Shown here one piece after another: positions 1 through 12,300 of a stretch of DNA of 64,000 nt (position 1 is its first letter; every line of letters starts with the position of its first letter). The stretch comes from Dactylonectria macrodidyma (taxonomy: Eukaryota; Ascomycota; Sordariomycetes; Hypocreales; Nectriaceae), in the NCBI GenBank assembly GCA_020744425.1, contig JAGMUV010000001.1, positions 2,976,001-3,040,000 of the forward strand. Direction: 5' to 3'. The position numbers and the translations under genes were made by a program. The notes below the pieces were generated by a model. It was not told the origin of the DNA. It saw only the letters and a list, made by a program, of their open reading frames with translations, and did not search any database.

Positions 1-351
1 TAGCCAGGAGGCATCTATATAAAGATATCTTAATTAATTAGGGCATATATAAATGTATTAACTATATTATATTAGACTATTTCTAGATTAAACTTTACTA
101 TAATAGCTATTAAGGTCTGAAAGGACTTTTTAGCTAAGGTAGCTATATATGTATCTTATAGCTTCCCTTTTGCTTATTAGTCTTTTTAAACTACTAGCCA
201 GGCCTTACATTTCTGAAAGTAACTGTATTTATCTGTTTTATAGATATATACTTATATGTAGCCTAAGACCTGTCAATTAGATGCTTAAGGGTCCTTAGCT
301 CAGATCTTAGTCTATAACTTGATTTCCTTATGACTTTAAAGATAGATTTCT
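1..351. other. RIP-degraded AT-rich DNA, unassigned
   Basis: Very AT-rich sequence with no open frame and frequent TAA/TAG in every frame, as left by RIP. It continues beyond a solo LTR at 357-636 as the same kind of DNA. I see no recognisable gene or domain. Confidence 0.6.
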
Positions 352-356
352 TTAGC

Positions 357-636
357 TATTGCATCTGATAGGAAGGGTGTATTATAATGTAAGTAGAAGC
401 TCTTGATTTCTATCTAACTGAGGGCTCGCGGCAGACCTATTTGTAGGTTGCCCTCATAGCTATGATAAGGTTCTCGGTAGACCGGATCCCAAGGGATCCG
501 GGTCTTTGAGACCGGCTTGTTAGGAAGCCGGGTCTTCGAGACCGGCTTGCTAGAAAGCCGGGTCTTTAAGACCGGTTTGCTAGAGATCCGAGCCTTTGAG
601 ACTGGTCTTCAGTCTTAATAGTTAATAGATATAATA
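357..636 (-). mobile_element. Solo LTR, RIP-mutated, with expanded U3 repeats
   Basis: This 280-bp segment is flanked by the 5-bp duplication TTAGC (352-356 and 637-641). Read on the minus strand it has a stretch (about 343-415) clearly homologous to the R-U5 part of the solo LTR at 15728-15942, including the words ATCAAGAGCTTCTA and CACCCTTCCTATC. Its ends TG...CA appear as TA...TA after C-to-T and G-to-A changes. It is 65 bp longer than the other copy because its U3 side contains a 30-bp tandem repeat array. No second LTR of this family is present, so it is a solo LTR left by recombination. Confidence 0.8.
479..612. repeat. 30-bp tandem repeat array with internal dyads
   Basis: About 4.4 copies of a 30-bp unit start at 479, 509, 539, 569 and 599 (partial). 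Each unit opens with AGACCGG and carries GCCGGGTCT or a close variant near its end, so it can fold as a hairpin (GACCGGCTT against AAGCCGGGTC). The array is GC-rich inside strongly AT-rich DNA and lies in the U3 part of the solo LTR, where promoter or enhancer repeats normally sit. Confidence 0.9.
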
Positions 637-641
637 TTAGC

Positions 642-3600
642 CTTTTAGAAGAGGTTTCCTAATAGATATTCTATAAGATCTTAATGCTTTATTAATACTA
701 AAAGTAGTGCATTTCTATATACCTTTACTCTTTTATAGATCTTCTATTCTATTAAGGTTTATAAAAGAGATTTAATTCTAATTAAAAAAGCTATATATTA
801 TATAATCATTTTATTCTCTTATTTTAATATATTTTAAAGTAATTATATAAATAGAGCAAATAGTAATATATCTAAAAGCATAAAGAAGTCTTTATATTCT
901 GCCCTTTTTACTTATAAGATTTTATTAATTACTATTATAAGACGGTTTTCTATAAGTTCATTTAAGTCTTCTTCTTTAGGAAAATCTACTTTAATATAGT
1001 CTTTAGTCTTTAGCTAATTAATCGGTTTGTCTTATTAAAGGGATATAATTTATACGATTTCTTCTAAGTCTACTTCTAAAAGGTTATCTTTAAAGTTTTC
1101 TTAGTTCCTATTATAGCCCTTATCTTTATTAAAAATAATATCTTAAGTACTTACTATTCAATTAATTATAAAGACCTAGATTCTATAGATATTTAAGGAT
1201 TTATATTTAATTAAGAAGCTAATCTATCTTTTTAGCTTAAGTTATATCTTATAGTTAAACTTTTATTATACTTTAAAGGTTATAGTATAAGCTTTATAAT
1301 TAAATACTTTTAAATATATTTAGTTAGGCTGTTTTACTAATTATAGAATTCCTCTAGCTCTAGCTATTATAGTATGTAATTAATTATATAGTGTTTTCTA
1401 GCCTGATTTATAGTTTAGCGTTTAGTTATATAAATAAACTGCTATTCTGCTAATTTCTAGCTATAGTTAATAAAAGAACTTAGTGCCTATTTATATAGCT
1501 CTTTCCTTATCCTTTATTATACTCTCTAAGTGTTTAGTACTACTAGTTTATACTTAGTTATATAGTGCTAAAGGCTTAATAATAATAGCTCTATTCTATA
1601 TAAAGTTTCTAACTTATAGTTTAACCTCTATAATCTTATTATTATATTTAATAACTTTAACCTTAATATTATATTAAACTTCTAAGTATTTAAAAAAGGA
1701 TTTAAAGACTATAATTATAGCCTTTATTATTTAAGATATAAGGTAATAATCCTAAATATAACCTATTAATTAGTAAGTAAGTAATATTTATAAGGTATAG
1801 CTACCTATCCCTTCTTTATAATTATAAAAATTAATAGTAATATATTTACCTACTCTCTAGTCAGACTGCTTTAGAGCCTGTCTAACTTATCTTTTAATTT
1901 TTAATAGGCTATAGGCATTATATTTAACTATTATTAGTCTTTGAATTCATACCCCTTAAGACACTAAGATGAGGTGTTTAAAAGCTTATAGTCCTGGATG
2001 CACTAGGCAGTTATACTAATAGATGGATTCTCTTACTAAAGGAGCCCTCTTAGTATAAGAAGTGAACTTATAAGCTGCTTAAATTATTAGGGTTATCTCT
2101 ACTAATTAGTATTTAATAATATATTAATTATATAAGTCCTTAATTAAGTAGGCGATTGTCTAATTAGAATAATAGAGAGTTATTAAATTATATCTATTAT
2201 CTTAATAAAGTCCTTTTTTCTATAGTTAATATAAGGAGACTAAAGTTATAAGGAGTTAGGGATAGTAGGCTATATCTTTAAGTAATAGAGCTTAAGTTCT
2301 TATTAGTCTGACTATTATTATTCTATATCTTAAAATTAGTAACTTTTAGTTACTTAATTAAATAAAGTTATTTAAAAGGGCTAGCTAGAGATTAGCTAGT
2401 TAATTAGAGTTATTTATAATTAAGATTATTATTCTAAGGTCTAGGATTTAAGATTTTTATAAGGGATAGTTATTACTTTAAGTAATAAATATAGTATTAA
2501 CTTTAGTAATAAGCCAGCTATATAGTTATTAATTAGAGGTTTCCTTAATAGCTAGTTTTAGTAGGTTTTTAGACTTCTTTTAAATAAGAGCTTTTACTTA
2601 TACTTAAAAGTCTAGGTCTTCTTTAAAGGCTTTTCTTACCTTTATTTAAAATTTTTCTTAAGGCCTAAACCCTCTCTAAGCTATATTTAGAAAAATATAG
2701 AAGCATTTCTTAAGAGAATAAAGTAGACTGTATACTAAGTATTTCTTCTAATTATTAAAAGACTTCTAATACTTTATCTTTTCCCTACCTTTCTTTATAA
2801 AATAGTACTAGCTTTTAATAATGCGAGCGTCCTCTAGTTTATTATCCTAAGAGTCCTCCTTAGTAAAGCTTATAAAGAATATACCTTAGGAGATTTTTCC
2901 TATATAACCTAAGCCCTATAAGACCTCTGCATTTTTAAGCTTATTCTAGAAGGCGTTCGCTAGATCTTAATAAATAAGGGATTCTTCTTAAATCAGGTTT
3001 TATTAACTAATTTCATAGGCTGCTATCTAAGTAAGGAGAAGGTATAAAGAGATATTAAGAAAGTCATATGCTTAAGAGCTATAAAAGAGGGTCTTAAGGA
3101 CCTTTTATTACTATCCTTTAGCTAAGGCTTCTTCCCACTCTTCTAACTATTTAAATGCTCAAGTTACAGTCTTTAGAAGTATTTTTATAAGGGTTAAGTA
3201 TGTATTTTAAGTATCTCGTATTTTATCTACTTCTAACTTCCTATACTAAGCATAGAGATTATAGTACTATTTGTAAATCGACTTATACAGCTAATAATAG
3301 GTCTGGATATAACTAAGAGAGATAGTTTAGATAATCCAGTCTTAGAGGGTTCTTAAAGACTTCTTCTATCTTTCTAATAACTTTTCTTAAAGCTAATAGA
3401 AGGAAAAGTCCTATTAGAAGCTCTTCTGACCTTATTTAATTAGGTCAGATAGAGACTATATTCTATTAGTTATTTCCTATACATTATTTAAATTAGACCT
3501 TTTAGTCTTAAGTATTTTTAATTAAATAGTCTGTTATATTACTATTATCTTAGTATATTTGCGTCTTCTGATATCTAGGAAGGCCGGTTCCTCTTTAAAG

Positions 3601-3800
3601 AAAACCTTTCTTTTAAAGTACTATTATAGACTTAGAAGGTTAACCTAAAGAAGGAATTCATGCTCCCAGTCTAGGAAGTCCCTAGGTTTTATAAGAGTAG
3701 CTATAAGACCTTCTTTCTAGGATTTTCTATATAGTATTATAAATAAGATAGAGGGACTATTAAAGATATTAAAATAGGTTAAGGTAGTGAGACTCTTAAT
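642..3800. other. RIP-degraded transposon remnants, unassigned
   Basis: About 3.2 kb of AT-rich DNA with stops in all six frames. Short stretches of cleaner codons can be read on both strands around 2850-3450, but no diagnostic polymerase, integrase or transposase motif is recognisable. It may be the internal part of an element whose LTR is the TGTTAA...TTAACA segment at 3801-3977; that is inference. Confidence 0.5.
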
Positions 3801-3977
3801 TGTTAAAAATTAGAGTGAAAAATTATGTCTTCTGTACTTACTGCCTATGCCTTAAGGTTTTAAAGCAAGCTTTATATACTCTTTCTCTTTTATATAGAAT
3901 CAGCTAGAAGCTGATTGCTAAGCCTTATAGTAATAGGTAGTAATAAGTGGTAACTTTCGCCTCTGATATATTTAACA
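3801..3977. mobile_element. Possible LTR (TGTTAA...TTAACA)
   Basis: A 177-bp segment begins TGTTAA and ends TTAACA. It is less AT-rich than its neighbours and interrupts homology with the full-length gypsy element: sequence from about 3978 aligns with 56530 onward, whereas sequence left of it does not. No matching 5-bp duplication surrounds the segment alone. It may therefore be the terminal LTR of a larger element extending left, rather than a solo LTR. Confidence 0.45.
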
Positions 3978-5559
3978 ATTTATATCTTTTCTTAATAAAA
4001 ATTAGACTATATATATTTTTAAAATTTAATACTATAAATACTTTTGTACTATAAAGTCAGTCTTTAAATTCTATAATAAGTAATAATAGAGTTTAATCTT
4101 TTAATATAATATTATTTAAATAATAGTAATTTATAATAAGTTAGAGCTTACTATTTTTTTTAAGAATAAATATAATTAAATAGTTAAATAAAGACTTTAA
4201 TATCTTAATATATCCTTTATATAATATATTTTTAATATATTTCTTAAGTATTTATAATTATATTTTATTAAAGTTAAAAATCTTATAAAATATAAATAAT
4301 ACTCTATCTTTTAATATAATTTTATAATTCTATTAATTATAATTTAATAGTCTTATCTTAAGTTCTTTTATAAAGAGCTTTTTATAAATATAGTATTATA
4401 TTAATATATTCTTAAGTTTATTTCTTTGAAAATTTTCTTTTTATTCTTTTTTCTATTTTTTAAAGTCTTTATTTATTTCTTTAAACTATTATTATAAGTA
4501 TTTAATTATCTTTTAGAATACTATTTTCTTACTTTTTGAATATTTATATTATATTTTTATTAAAAGTAATAAAGTATTTATTATATCTTTATATAATTTC
4601 TTATTCTTACTATCTTTAAGAATTAAGATTAAAGATCTTATTTTTAAATTATCTTTATTATTATTAGAGAATATATTATTAGAATTAATATATACTTAGC
4701 TAGTTCTCTAGTTAATATATAGATTATATTTCCTTAGCTATAAATACTTAAGTATAATATTATAATACTTTATTAATAAAGATCTTTAAGTAATTAAGTT
4801 CTTTAATAATCTATTTATCTTATAATTAAATATATTACTTTTAAGATTATATAATATATTAGCTTTTTTTTTATATTTCTATAATAGCTTTAGCTTATTA
4901 ACTATTTTAAGATTAATATAGTCTGCTTTAACTTTACTATTTACTAATATATTAAGTTATATTAGTATTATACTATTAACTTATACTTATAACTTAAGTG
5001 TCTTTCATTTTATTACTATTTATATTATATATAGAGCTTTTAATAAAAGTAATTTTCTTTTTATATTATTACTTACTTATTACTCTTTTATAAATAGTAT
5101 TTATTATTTTTTATTTATAATACTTATATTTCTTATTTAACACAATTAGCTATTAAGTCTTTTTATTTATTTTATTATATATATTATAAGTTAATTTTAG
5201 CTTTAGTATAAATTAAATATTCTTTATTATATTATATTAAGTATATTAGTCTTTTAATATATTTTAAAAAGAAGAAATTATTAGAATATTTAAAGACTAT
5301 AATTCTATTAGTAAATCTAAAGCTCTTTATTTAATAGCCTTTAATTTTATTATAAAAGTATAATATAAATACTATATAATTTTCTAATTATATAAGAAAG
5401 TAATTATTCTTTTACTTACTATAGATATATTTTTTATAATATAGGTTATAGTATAAGATTTATATAAGTTTATAATACTAAGAGTTATCTATTCTAATAT
5501 AAGAGCTATTTAAAAATTCTCTTTAAAGTATTTCTTTATTACTTTATACTTTAAGTTAT

Positions 5560-5651
5560 TATTGAATTGGAGACCTATAGTCTAGAATAGCAGCTGTACT
5601 AGTATATATATAAGGCGACCTTACACTTTTGCCACAGTGAGCTATTCAACA
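5560..5651. mobile_element. 92-bp mini-LTR with 5-bp target duplication
   Basis: An insertion relative to the other gypsy copy (which reads straight through near 58140). It is flanked by GTTAT (5555-5559 and 5652-5656). Its ends are inverted: TATTGAAT (TGTTGAAT before one RIP change) and ATTCAACA. It contains a TATATATA stretch and is markedly more GC-rich than its host. The size and ends fit a very short LTR, either solo or of a TRIM-like element. Confidence 0.75.
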
Positions 5652-6886
5652 GTTATAATTAAGTATAAATATAAAGATCTTCTTTAATTTAGAATTCTTA
5701 TCTTTTTAATTATTTATTAATATTAATTTTTATTATTTAATTATTTATAGATGTCTTATAAGTTAATTCTTACTATATTTTACTATTCTCTTATTTCTAA
5801 GGGTTTTTTATATTCTTTATAGTAAGGGTCTGTTTACTCCTTATTATTACTATCTAAGTATTCTTTTATAAGTATAAGAATACTTTTTAGCTCTTAACTG
5901 AGCTATTTATTTAAAATATAGTAGATTTTTAAGCATTTTCTACCTTTTATAGTTCTATTTTATATAGAGTTATAGTACTTACTAATACTTATACTTTATT
6001 ACTTACTGTCTTTTTATAGTCTTTTATTCTTAATAAATTAATTCTAGATTTATTTACTTTTCTTAAAGAATGTTTTTAAATTCTTATTCTTTATATAACT
6101 GATTTTTTAGTAATTATATTTATTATTAGTTTATATAACTTAGGTCTTAGATAATTAGAAGGTTATACTTATATTACTTTTTAAGTTATAATAGTCTAGT
6201 TTAATCTTACTTAGCTATTTATTAAGGATTTCTTTTTTAACTTTCTTTTAATAAGACTTACTATATTCTAGAATAAGTATGAATTATACTATATACTTAT
6301 TACCTTTCTTAATTATAGTAAGAGTTTTTCTAATTATATTTATTAAAGGTTAGCCTTTTAAAATACATACTTATTATTTATTAGCTTCTCTTACTGCCTT
6401 ACGTTTAATATAGTATCTTTAAGTGCTTTTATTTTTTTATATTAAGTATTTTTATTTTTCTTATAAGGGTTTTTTTACTAGCTATTACGCCTATTTGCCT
6501 CTATAGGCTGCCCTTCTAGCTTCTATCTTAGCTTATAGTTCGTTTATCTCTAGCTCGGATTTAGAATTAATTATATTACTTCTTATTTTATTAAACTTAT
6601 TAAAGTAGCTGCTTCTAGTTATAGTAAGTGTTTTTATAAAGTGCTAGTAGTTAGTAATTCAGAGATTCTTACCTTTTATTATAAGCTAATGCTTTTAATT
6701 TATCTTAAGGCTTTAGTACTTATTTTTAAAATATTCTATTTTATTATAATTCTAATATTTAATTATAAAGTAATTCTATTAAGCTATTCTAAGTTCTATA
6801 AGTCTAGCTTAAGTTTTATAAGAAGTATTTACCTAGTTTTTATCTTTTTAATTATTTTAATTCTTTAAGTTATATAAGTTAAAGTT

Positions 6887-7985
6887 CGCTATTGAAACCG
6901 CTGTTCGGACTTTTGTTTCTGCGCTGCCGCGTTCCTCATTGCCGCGTTTTTATATCACGTGTTTGCATTGCTTGAGTTGTCTTAAGACGAAGGACTCGAT
7001 TGATTGGTCGACCTAGTTACAGATAGACTCTTATCCCTCCTCCCTTACATCAGCAGAACCTTCCTCCGCCAAATCCTTCAACCATTCCAGCAGGATTCCC
7101 TTGGTTTCCAACGCAGTCATCACTCCTTTAGCTGCATATTGATCAGCATAAGGTCGGCCTATAACTACATAACCTATGTATTACAGCTCTTTAGGTTATT
7201 AAGGAAGGCATTATTAATAGTTATTATTTCCTTTCTTACCTCCCTTTAAGCTAATTCTTCTAATAAGACTTACTCTATCTTAATCTATTGGATTATATCC
7301 TTATCTAGTAGGGCTTATAAGAACAGGTTCTCTTAAAGGATATAGTAATTAAAGATCGCTAGTTAGATAAGCCTCTTATAACCAGGCCAGCTGAACTTAG
7401 CCTCTATTATGCATTCTAGGCCAGATAGGCGAGATGCTCTTTATAGCCTAGGAAGCAGGCTTCGATCTTCTTCGATTCTTTTAGCTAGCGTATATATAAG
7501 ACGATTCTCGTATGCTAGTATTGGCGAGGGTCCGCCGGGCTGTCGCGCGATGCGCTGCACGCGCATTGTGTCGTTTGTTTGGTCAGGGGGGTCATTTTGA
7601 ATTGCGATTGGGAATTACAAAGCAGTAATTGAATTGCGACGTGATTAGAATTGCGACGAGGTAACTTGGAATGCGACGAACCCTCACAGGGCTTTTATCG
7701 TATGACGATTTTGCCTTCTGACATCTAGCTTTTCTATCTAGCTTTTCTATCTAGCTTTTCTATCTAGCTTTCCAGCTGCTTAACGCATCTCGAAGGGTTG
7801 ATTAGGATAGTAAGGCTTGCACCCTGATGCAGTAGAAACTCTAGTCATTCTGAGTTGCTATTGCCTTAGGCTTAGGTTTTAGGCCCTTATACTGTTATTC
7901 ACTATTAATTGTTTTTTTTTTTTTTACTATTTAACCTCTGGCCCCTTTCTGAGTGTGCGCTGCTAAGGACTATAACCTTAAAAAA
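6887..7985. mobile_element. 1.1-kb dispersed unit, type A (tandem copy 1)
   Basis: First of three tandem units. It starts CGCTATTGAAACCGC and ends ATAACCTTA plus a short A run. It is preceded by ATAAGTTAAAGTT (6874-6886) and followed by ATAAGTTAAAGTTAT (7986-8000), so each unit is bounded by a copy of the target sequence. Common ends surround a type-A middle. On the minus strand about 130 codons beginning near 7553 (MRVQRIARQPGG...) can be read through RIP-type stops; I do not recognise the product. A 13-bp minisatellite (CTAGCTTTTCTAT) lies at 7726-7780. Confidence 0.75.
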
Positions 7986-8000
7986 ATAAGTTAAAGTTAT

Positions 8001-9098
8001 CATTATTAAAACCGCTATTCGGACTTTTATTTCTACATTACTGCATTCCTCATTACCGCGTTTCTATATAGTCACATATTTACATTACTTAAGTTATTAT
8101 AAAACGAAGGACTCGATTGATTAGTTAACCTAGTTATAAATAGCCTCTTATCCCTCCTCTCTTATATTAGTAGAACCTCCTTCTACTATATCCTTCTATT
8201 ATTCTTAGTCCTTTTATATATTAATAATAGCTATATTACTTATAACTTATATTATCTACCCCTTATTAATATTAGCTAATAATTTAAAGAATGCTATTTC
8301 TTTTAGAAATATTTTAATTATTAGCTTTATTATTAATTATCTTAAGAAGTATTATTTATTTTTAATTTAGTTCTTAAATTATTAGTTACTTCTAAAGAGA
8401 CATAGTCTTAAGAATACTTTAGTCTTAAAGATTGCTAAAATAACTTACTTATTATTAGAAAGTCACTAGGTCTTAATAGTTCTAGTTTCTTTAAGACTAT
8501 AATCTATTACTATAGCCTTTAGCTTATTAAGGGTTTTTATATCCTTACTAAGCTTAGTATCTAAGTTATATATAAAAAGAGCATAATAACTACTAAAACC
8601 TGAGTTATTAAGAGCGTAGAATGTATTATACTAGACGTTTATTATAGTATTCATTATAGTTAGTCTCTACTGAGTTAAATTACGATCTGGAATTATAAAG
8701 AGTTGAATTGTGATGTGAGTATGAGTTAGAATTGCAATAAGCTTAGAATGCGACGAATGCAGAGCCCTTACGGGGCTTTTATCGCATGACGATTTTGCCT
8801 TCTGATATCTAGCTTTTCTGTCTAGCTTTTCTGTCTAGCTTTTCTGTCTAGCTTTTCTATCCAGCTTTTCTATCTAGCTTTTCTGTCTAGCTTTTCTAGT
8901 AACGCATCTCAAAGGGTTGAATAGGACAGCAAGGCTTGCACCCTAATGCAGTAGAAACTCTAGTCATTCTGAGTTATTGTTGCCTTGGGCTTGGGTTTTG
9001 GGCCCTCATACTGTTATTCACTATTGGTTGTATTTTCTTTTTAACTGTTTAACCTCTGGCCTCTCTCTGAGTGTGCGCTGCTAAGGACTATAACCTTA
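8001..9098. mobile_element. 1.1-kb dispersed unit, type B (tandem copy 2)
   Basis: Second tandem unit, from CATTATTAAAACCGC to ATAACCTTA, followed by the target copy ATAAGTTAAAGTTAT (9099-9113). It shares its first ~200 and last ~500 bp with copies 1 and 3, but its middle matches the unit at 37749-38842 instead. The 13-bp minisatellite has about seven repeats (8808-8898). It is more heavily RIP-mutated than copy 1. Confidence 0.75.
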
Positions 9099-9113
9099 AT
9101 AAGTTAAAGTTAT

Positions 9114-10204
9114 CACTATTAAAACCGCTATTCAGACTTTTATTTCTACACTGCCGCGTTTTTATATTACGTATTTACATTACTTAAGTTATCTTAAGAC
9201 GAAGGACTCAATTAATTAGTCGACCTAGTTATAAATAAACTCTTATCCCTCCTCCTTTAAATCTTCCTCTACTAAATCCTTTAACTATTTTAGTAGGATT
9301 CCCTTAGTTTCTAATACATTACTCCTTTAGCTATATATTAATTAGTATAATATTAGCTTATAACTATATAATCTATATATTATAGCTTTTTAGGTTATTA
9401 AAGAAGGCATTATTAATACTTATTATTTCATTTTATTTTTCTTTTTAAGCTAATTCTTTTAATAAGACTTACTCTATCTTAATATATTAGATTATATATT
9501 TATTTAGTAGAGTTTATAAGAATAGGTTCTTTTAGAAGATATAATAATTAAAAATCACTAGTTAAATAAGCCTTTTATAACTAGGCTAGCTAAACTTAGC
9601 TTCTATTATACATTCTAAGCTAGATAAGTAAAATACTCTTTATAGCCTAAGAAGCAGGCTTTAATCTTCTTTAATTCTCTTAGTTAGTATATATATAAAA
9701 CGATTCTTATATACTAGTATTAGTAAGAGTCTACTAAGCTATTATATAGTATAATATATGTATATTATATTATTTATTTAGTCGGGGGGGGTTATTATAA
9801 GTCGGTTATATTATAAACAGTTGAATTATAATATAATAGAAATTGAAAAACGTTGAATTATAATGTGATTAGAATTGCGATAAGCTTGGAATGTGATAAA
9901 TGTAGAGCTCTTATAGGGCTTTTATTATATAACGATTTTGCCTTCTAATATCTAGCTTTTCTATTTAGCTTTTTTATGTAGCTTTTCTATCTAGCTTTCT
10001 AGCTGCTTAATGCATCTTAAAGAGTTAATAAGAATAATAAAGGTTATACTCTAATATAATAAAAACTCTAGTCATTCTGAGTTACTATTACTTTAGGCTT
10101 AGGTTTTAGGCCTTTATACTATTATTTACTATTAGTTTTTTTTTATTTTACTATTTAACCTTTAGCCTCTCTCTAAGTGTGCGCTACTAAGGATTATAAC
10201 CTTA
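9114..10204. mobile_element. 1.1-kb dispersed unit, type A (tandem copy 3)
   Basis: Third tandem unit, from CACTATTAAAACCGC to ATAACCTTA, followed by ATAAGTTAAAGTTAT (10205-10219), after which gypsy sequence resumes. Its middle is a strongly RIP-mutated version of the type-A middle of copy 1. About three minisatellite repeats remain near 9951-9995. Confidence 0.72.
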
Positions 10205-10297
10205 ATAAGTTAAAGTTATTCTTTTAGCCTTTTCATTATTTTTTTAGCTTTCTCCTTTTATCTTTTATACTATTATTTATTAATTTTAATAGTTATA

Positions 10298-10720
10298 ACG
10301 TATATGATAAGCTTGCATAACAAACAAGCTTGTGTAACACTTATACTATGCATTTAAAAGTATAAACTTTAAATTTTCTAAAATAAGCTATATAACTCTG
10401 AGATTTTTAGGAAATTAATTTTAAATATTTAAATAAAAAGTTAATATGCTAGTGTTTTTTTTATATTTTTAAATAAATTGTTAAGCTAGTTATAAATAAA
10501 TATATTAAAAAAACAGTGTGAATTTAATACTACTAGCGCTATATGTATATATAATTTAAAAAAATTCATAAAAAAATATATATTATAAATAAGTTAAAGT
10601 TAAAGTTTTAGCTATTTTAAGCCTAATTTGAACTTTTAAGAATTATTTTAAAACTGCAGTTTAAGGTAGAAATCAGAATGTTATGCTTACTTGTTTGTTA
10701 CGCAAGCTTATTATATACAT
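10298..10720. mobile_element. MITE with TA duplication, AAGCTTGCGTAACA subfamily
   Basis: A 423-bp non-coding element flanked by TA (10296-10297, 10721-10722). Its terminal inverted repeats begin ACGTATATGATAAGC and its mirror. Inside each end are two 14-bp direct repeats, AAGCTTGCATAACA then AAGCTTGTGTAACA. The uninterrupted gypsy copy reads through the same site with a single TA (near 59447), a paralogous empty site. The TA target and imperfect inverted ends fit the Tc1/mariner-pogo group. Confidence 0.9.
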
Positions 10721-10866
10721 TAGTAATATACTTAGTAAATATATTAAGTTAATTAAATTTATATAGCTTATCTTTAACTTTAAGTTTAAGTCTTTAATAA
10801 AAGATTTTTATAAATATATTATTATCTTATTCTAATTTAAAAGTAATTTATTAGAATTTAATAGTA

Positions 10867-11290
10867 ACGTACTTAATAAGCGAGCGCCGCAACCAAGCGA
10901 GCGCCGCACCTATACTATATACTCAAAACTCTAAACTTTAAATTTCCTAAAATAGGCTATATAGCTTTAAGATTTTTAAGGATTTAATTTTAAATATCTA
11001 ATTAAAAAGTTAATAAACTAGTATTTATTTAGACTTTTTAAAAAATTATTAAACTAGTTATAAATAAAAATAGTAAAATAGATAGTGCGAATTTTATACT
11101 ACTAGCGCTATAGATATATATAATTTAAAAAAATTCTTAAAAATAAGATATTTTATAAATAAGCTAGGTTAAAAGTCTTAGCTATTTTAAGCTTAGTTTA
11201 GATTTTTAAGATTTTTTTTAAAATCATAATTTAAGGTGAAAATCTTACTGCAGCGCTCGCTTGTCTGCGGCGCTCGCTTATTAAGTACGT
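10867..11290. mobile_element. MITE with TA duplication, AAGCGAGCGCCGCA subfamily
   Basis: A 424-bp element flanked by TA (10865-10866, 11291-11292). Its ends begin ACGTACTTAAT and carry two copies of AAGCGAGCGCCGCA three bases apart. The other end mirrors this with AAGCGAGCGCCGCA and AAGCGAGCGCTGCA. The empty site is visible in the full-length gypsy copy near 59594. The interior is AT-rich and related to the other five MITEs. Confidence 0.9.
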
Positions 11291-11913
11291 TATAAGTAAT
11301 AGTAAATTAAGTTTATTTAATCTTATAGATTTTAATTATCACTTACCTTTCTTTATTAATTATACTAAAAGTATCTTTAAGTATTTTTTTAAAATTCTCT
11401 TAGTTTATAAAAATATTAATAGTATTTTAGTCTAAGCTTACTTTATTATTATTTAAGAAGTTCTTTATAATTAGTTTAAACTAGTTCTTAGTATTTTTAA
11501 TTATTAGATTATTTATAAATAGTAAATATACTTTAGTTAATATAAGATCTTATAAGAAGAATTAGAAATATCCTTTTATTTTAATAATAAATAGAATTAT
11601 ATTATTTAATAAACTATTAAATAGTTTAAGCTTTAGTAATTTAATAGTCTTTCTTAAGTTATAGTTATTATTTATAGCTAGTGTAGTAAGTACTATAGCT
11701 AGTTAATTCTGCACTTATTATTATAGAGTTTAAATTAAAGTATAAGTTATTAAACTTCTATTACTATTTTAGTATTATTTAATAAAATTATATATATTAA
11801 TAATATAAGTATATTACTTAAAGTAATAAGAGTATAGTTTATTTTAAATATACTAATAGTATAAAGTATTACTTAAGTTAATATAATAATATACTAAATA
11901 AAAGCTATTAATA

Positions 11914-12300
11914 TATAATAGTTAGGCTTACTCTAAGGCTTTAGAGTAAGTCTAAAGTATATAATATTTATAATTTAATAAATTAAAATATTATAATAAG
12001 TAATATAAATTATATTTTAATACTAATAAAATAGTAAATTTAATATAACTAAGTATATTAATAACTATTAAACTATCTTATTATAAAAGTATTAAATAAA
12101 TATATTTATGTATTAAAGTAATTTTTTATACGCTTATTAAGTAAGAATGAGTTAGGTCTCTTAGCTTATTATATATAAGTAAGCTGGCTAGTTAGGCTTA
12201 CTTATATAGAGTGAGTTTAGAATGTTAGTATTATATAAAAAGGTAAGTATATTATAGTTCTGCTCGTTATGACTGCCTGGTCTTAACCTAGGCCGTGACA
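11914..12300 (-). repeat. 5' LTR of the truncated gypsy element
   Basis: About 387 bp. The first ~215 bp align with the LTRs at 52352 and 60213. The rest (from about 12131) is unrelated to them but ends in CTAGGCCGTGACA, comparable to GGGCCGTAACA. On the minus strand the divergent part is the U3 side, so the two elements share R-U5 but differ in promoter region. Confidence 0.7.

Larger units (their letters stand above)
3978..12300 (-). mobile_element. Ty3/gypsy chromovirus-type element, truncated and RIP-mutated, with nested insertions
   Basis: Segments 3978-6873 and 10220-11913 are collinear with 56530-59350 and 59390-60212 of the full-length chromovirus at 52352-60595, so this is the gag-to-RT part plus 5' LTR of a related element on the minus strand. 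It lacks the RNase H, integrase, chromodomain and 3' LTR. It is interrupted by a 92-bp mini-LTR (5560-5651), three tandem 1.1-kb units (6887-10204) and two MITEs (10298-10720, 10867-11290). All frames are broken by RIP. Small open stretches such as 6641-6868 are on the antisense strand and are not genes. Confidence 0.85.

Noticed and set aside
479..612. Regular palindromic repeats resembling a CRISPR array
   Set aside because: Directly adjoining 30-bp units with no spacers, in a fungal LTR; a tandem repeat, not CRISPR.
6641..6868. 75-codon hydrophobic frame, with a 106-codon homologue at 59173-59493
   Set aside because: Both are antisense to the gag region of the gypsy copies. Their apparent conservation and hydrophobicity come from the shared AT-rich transposon sequence.
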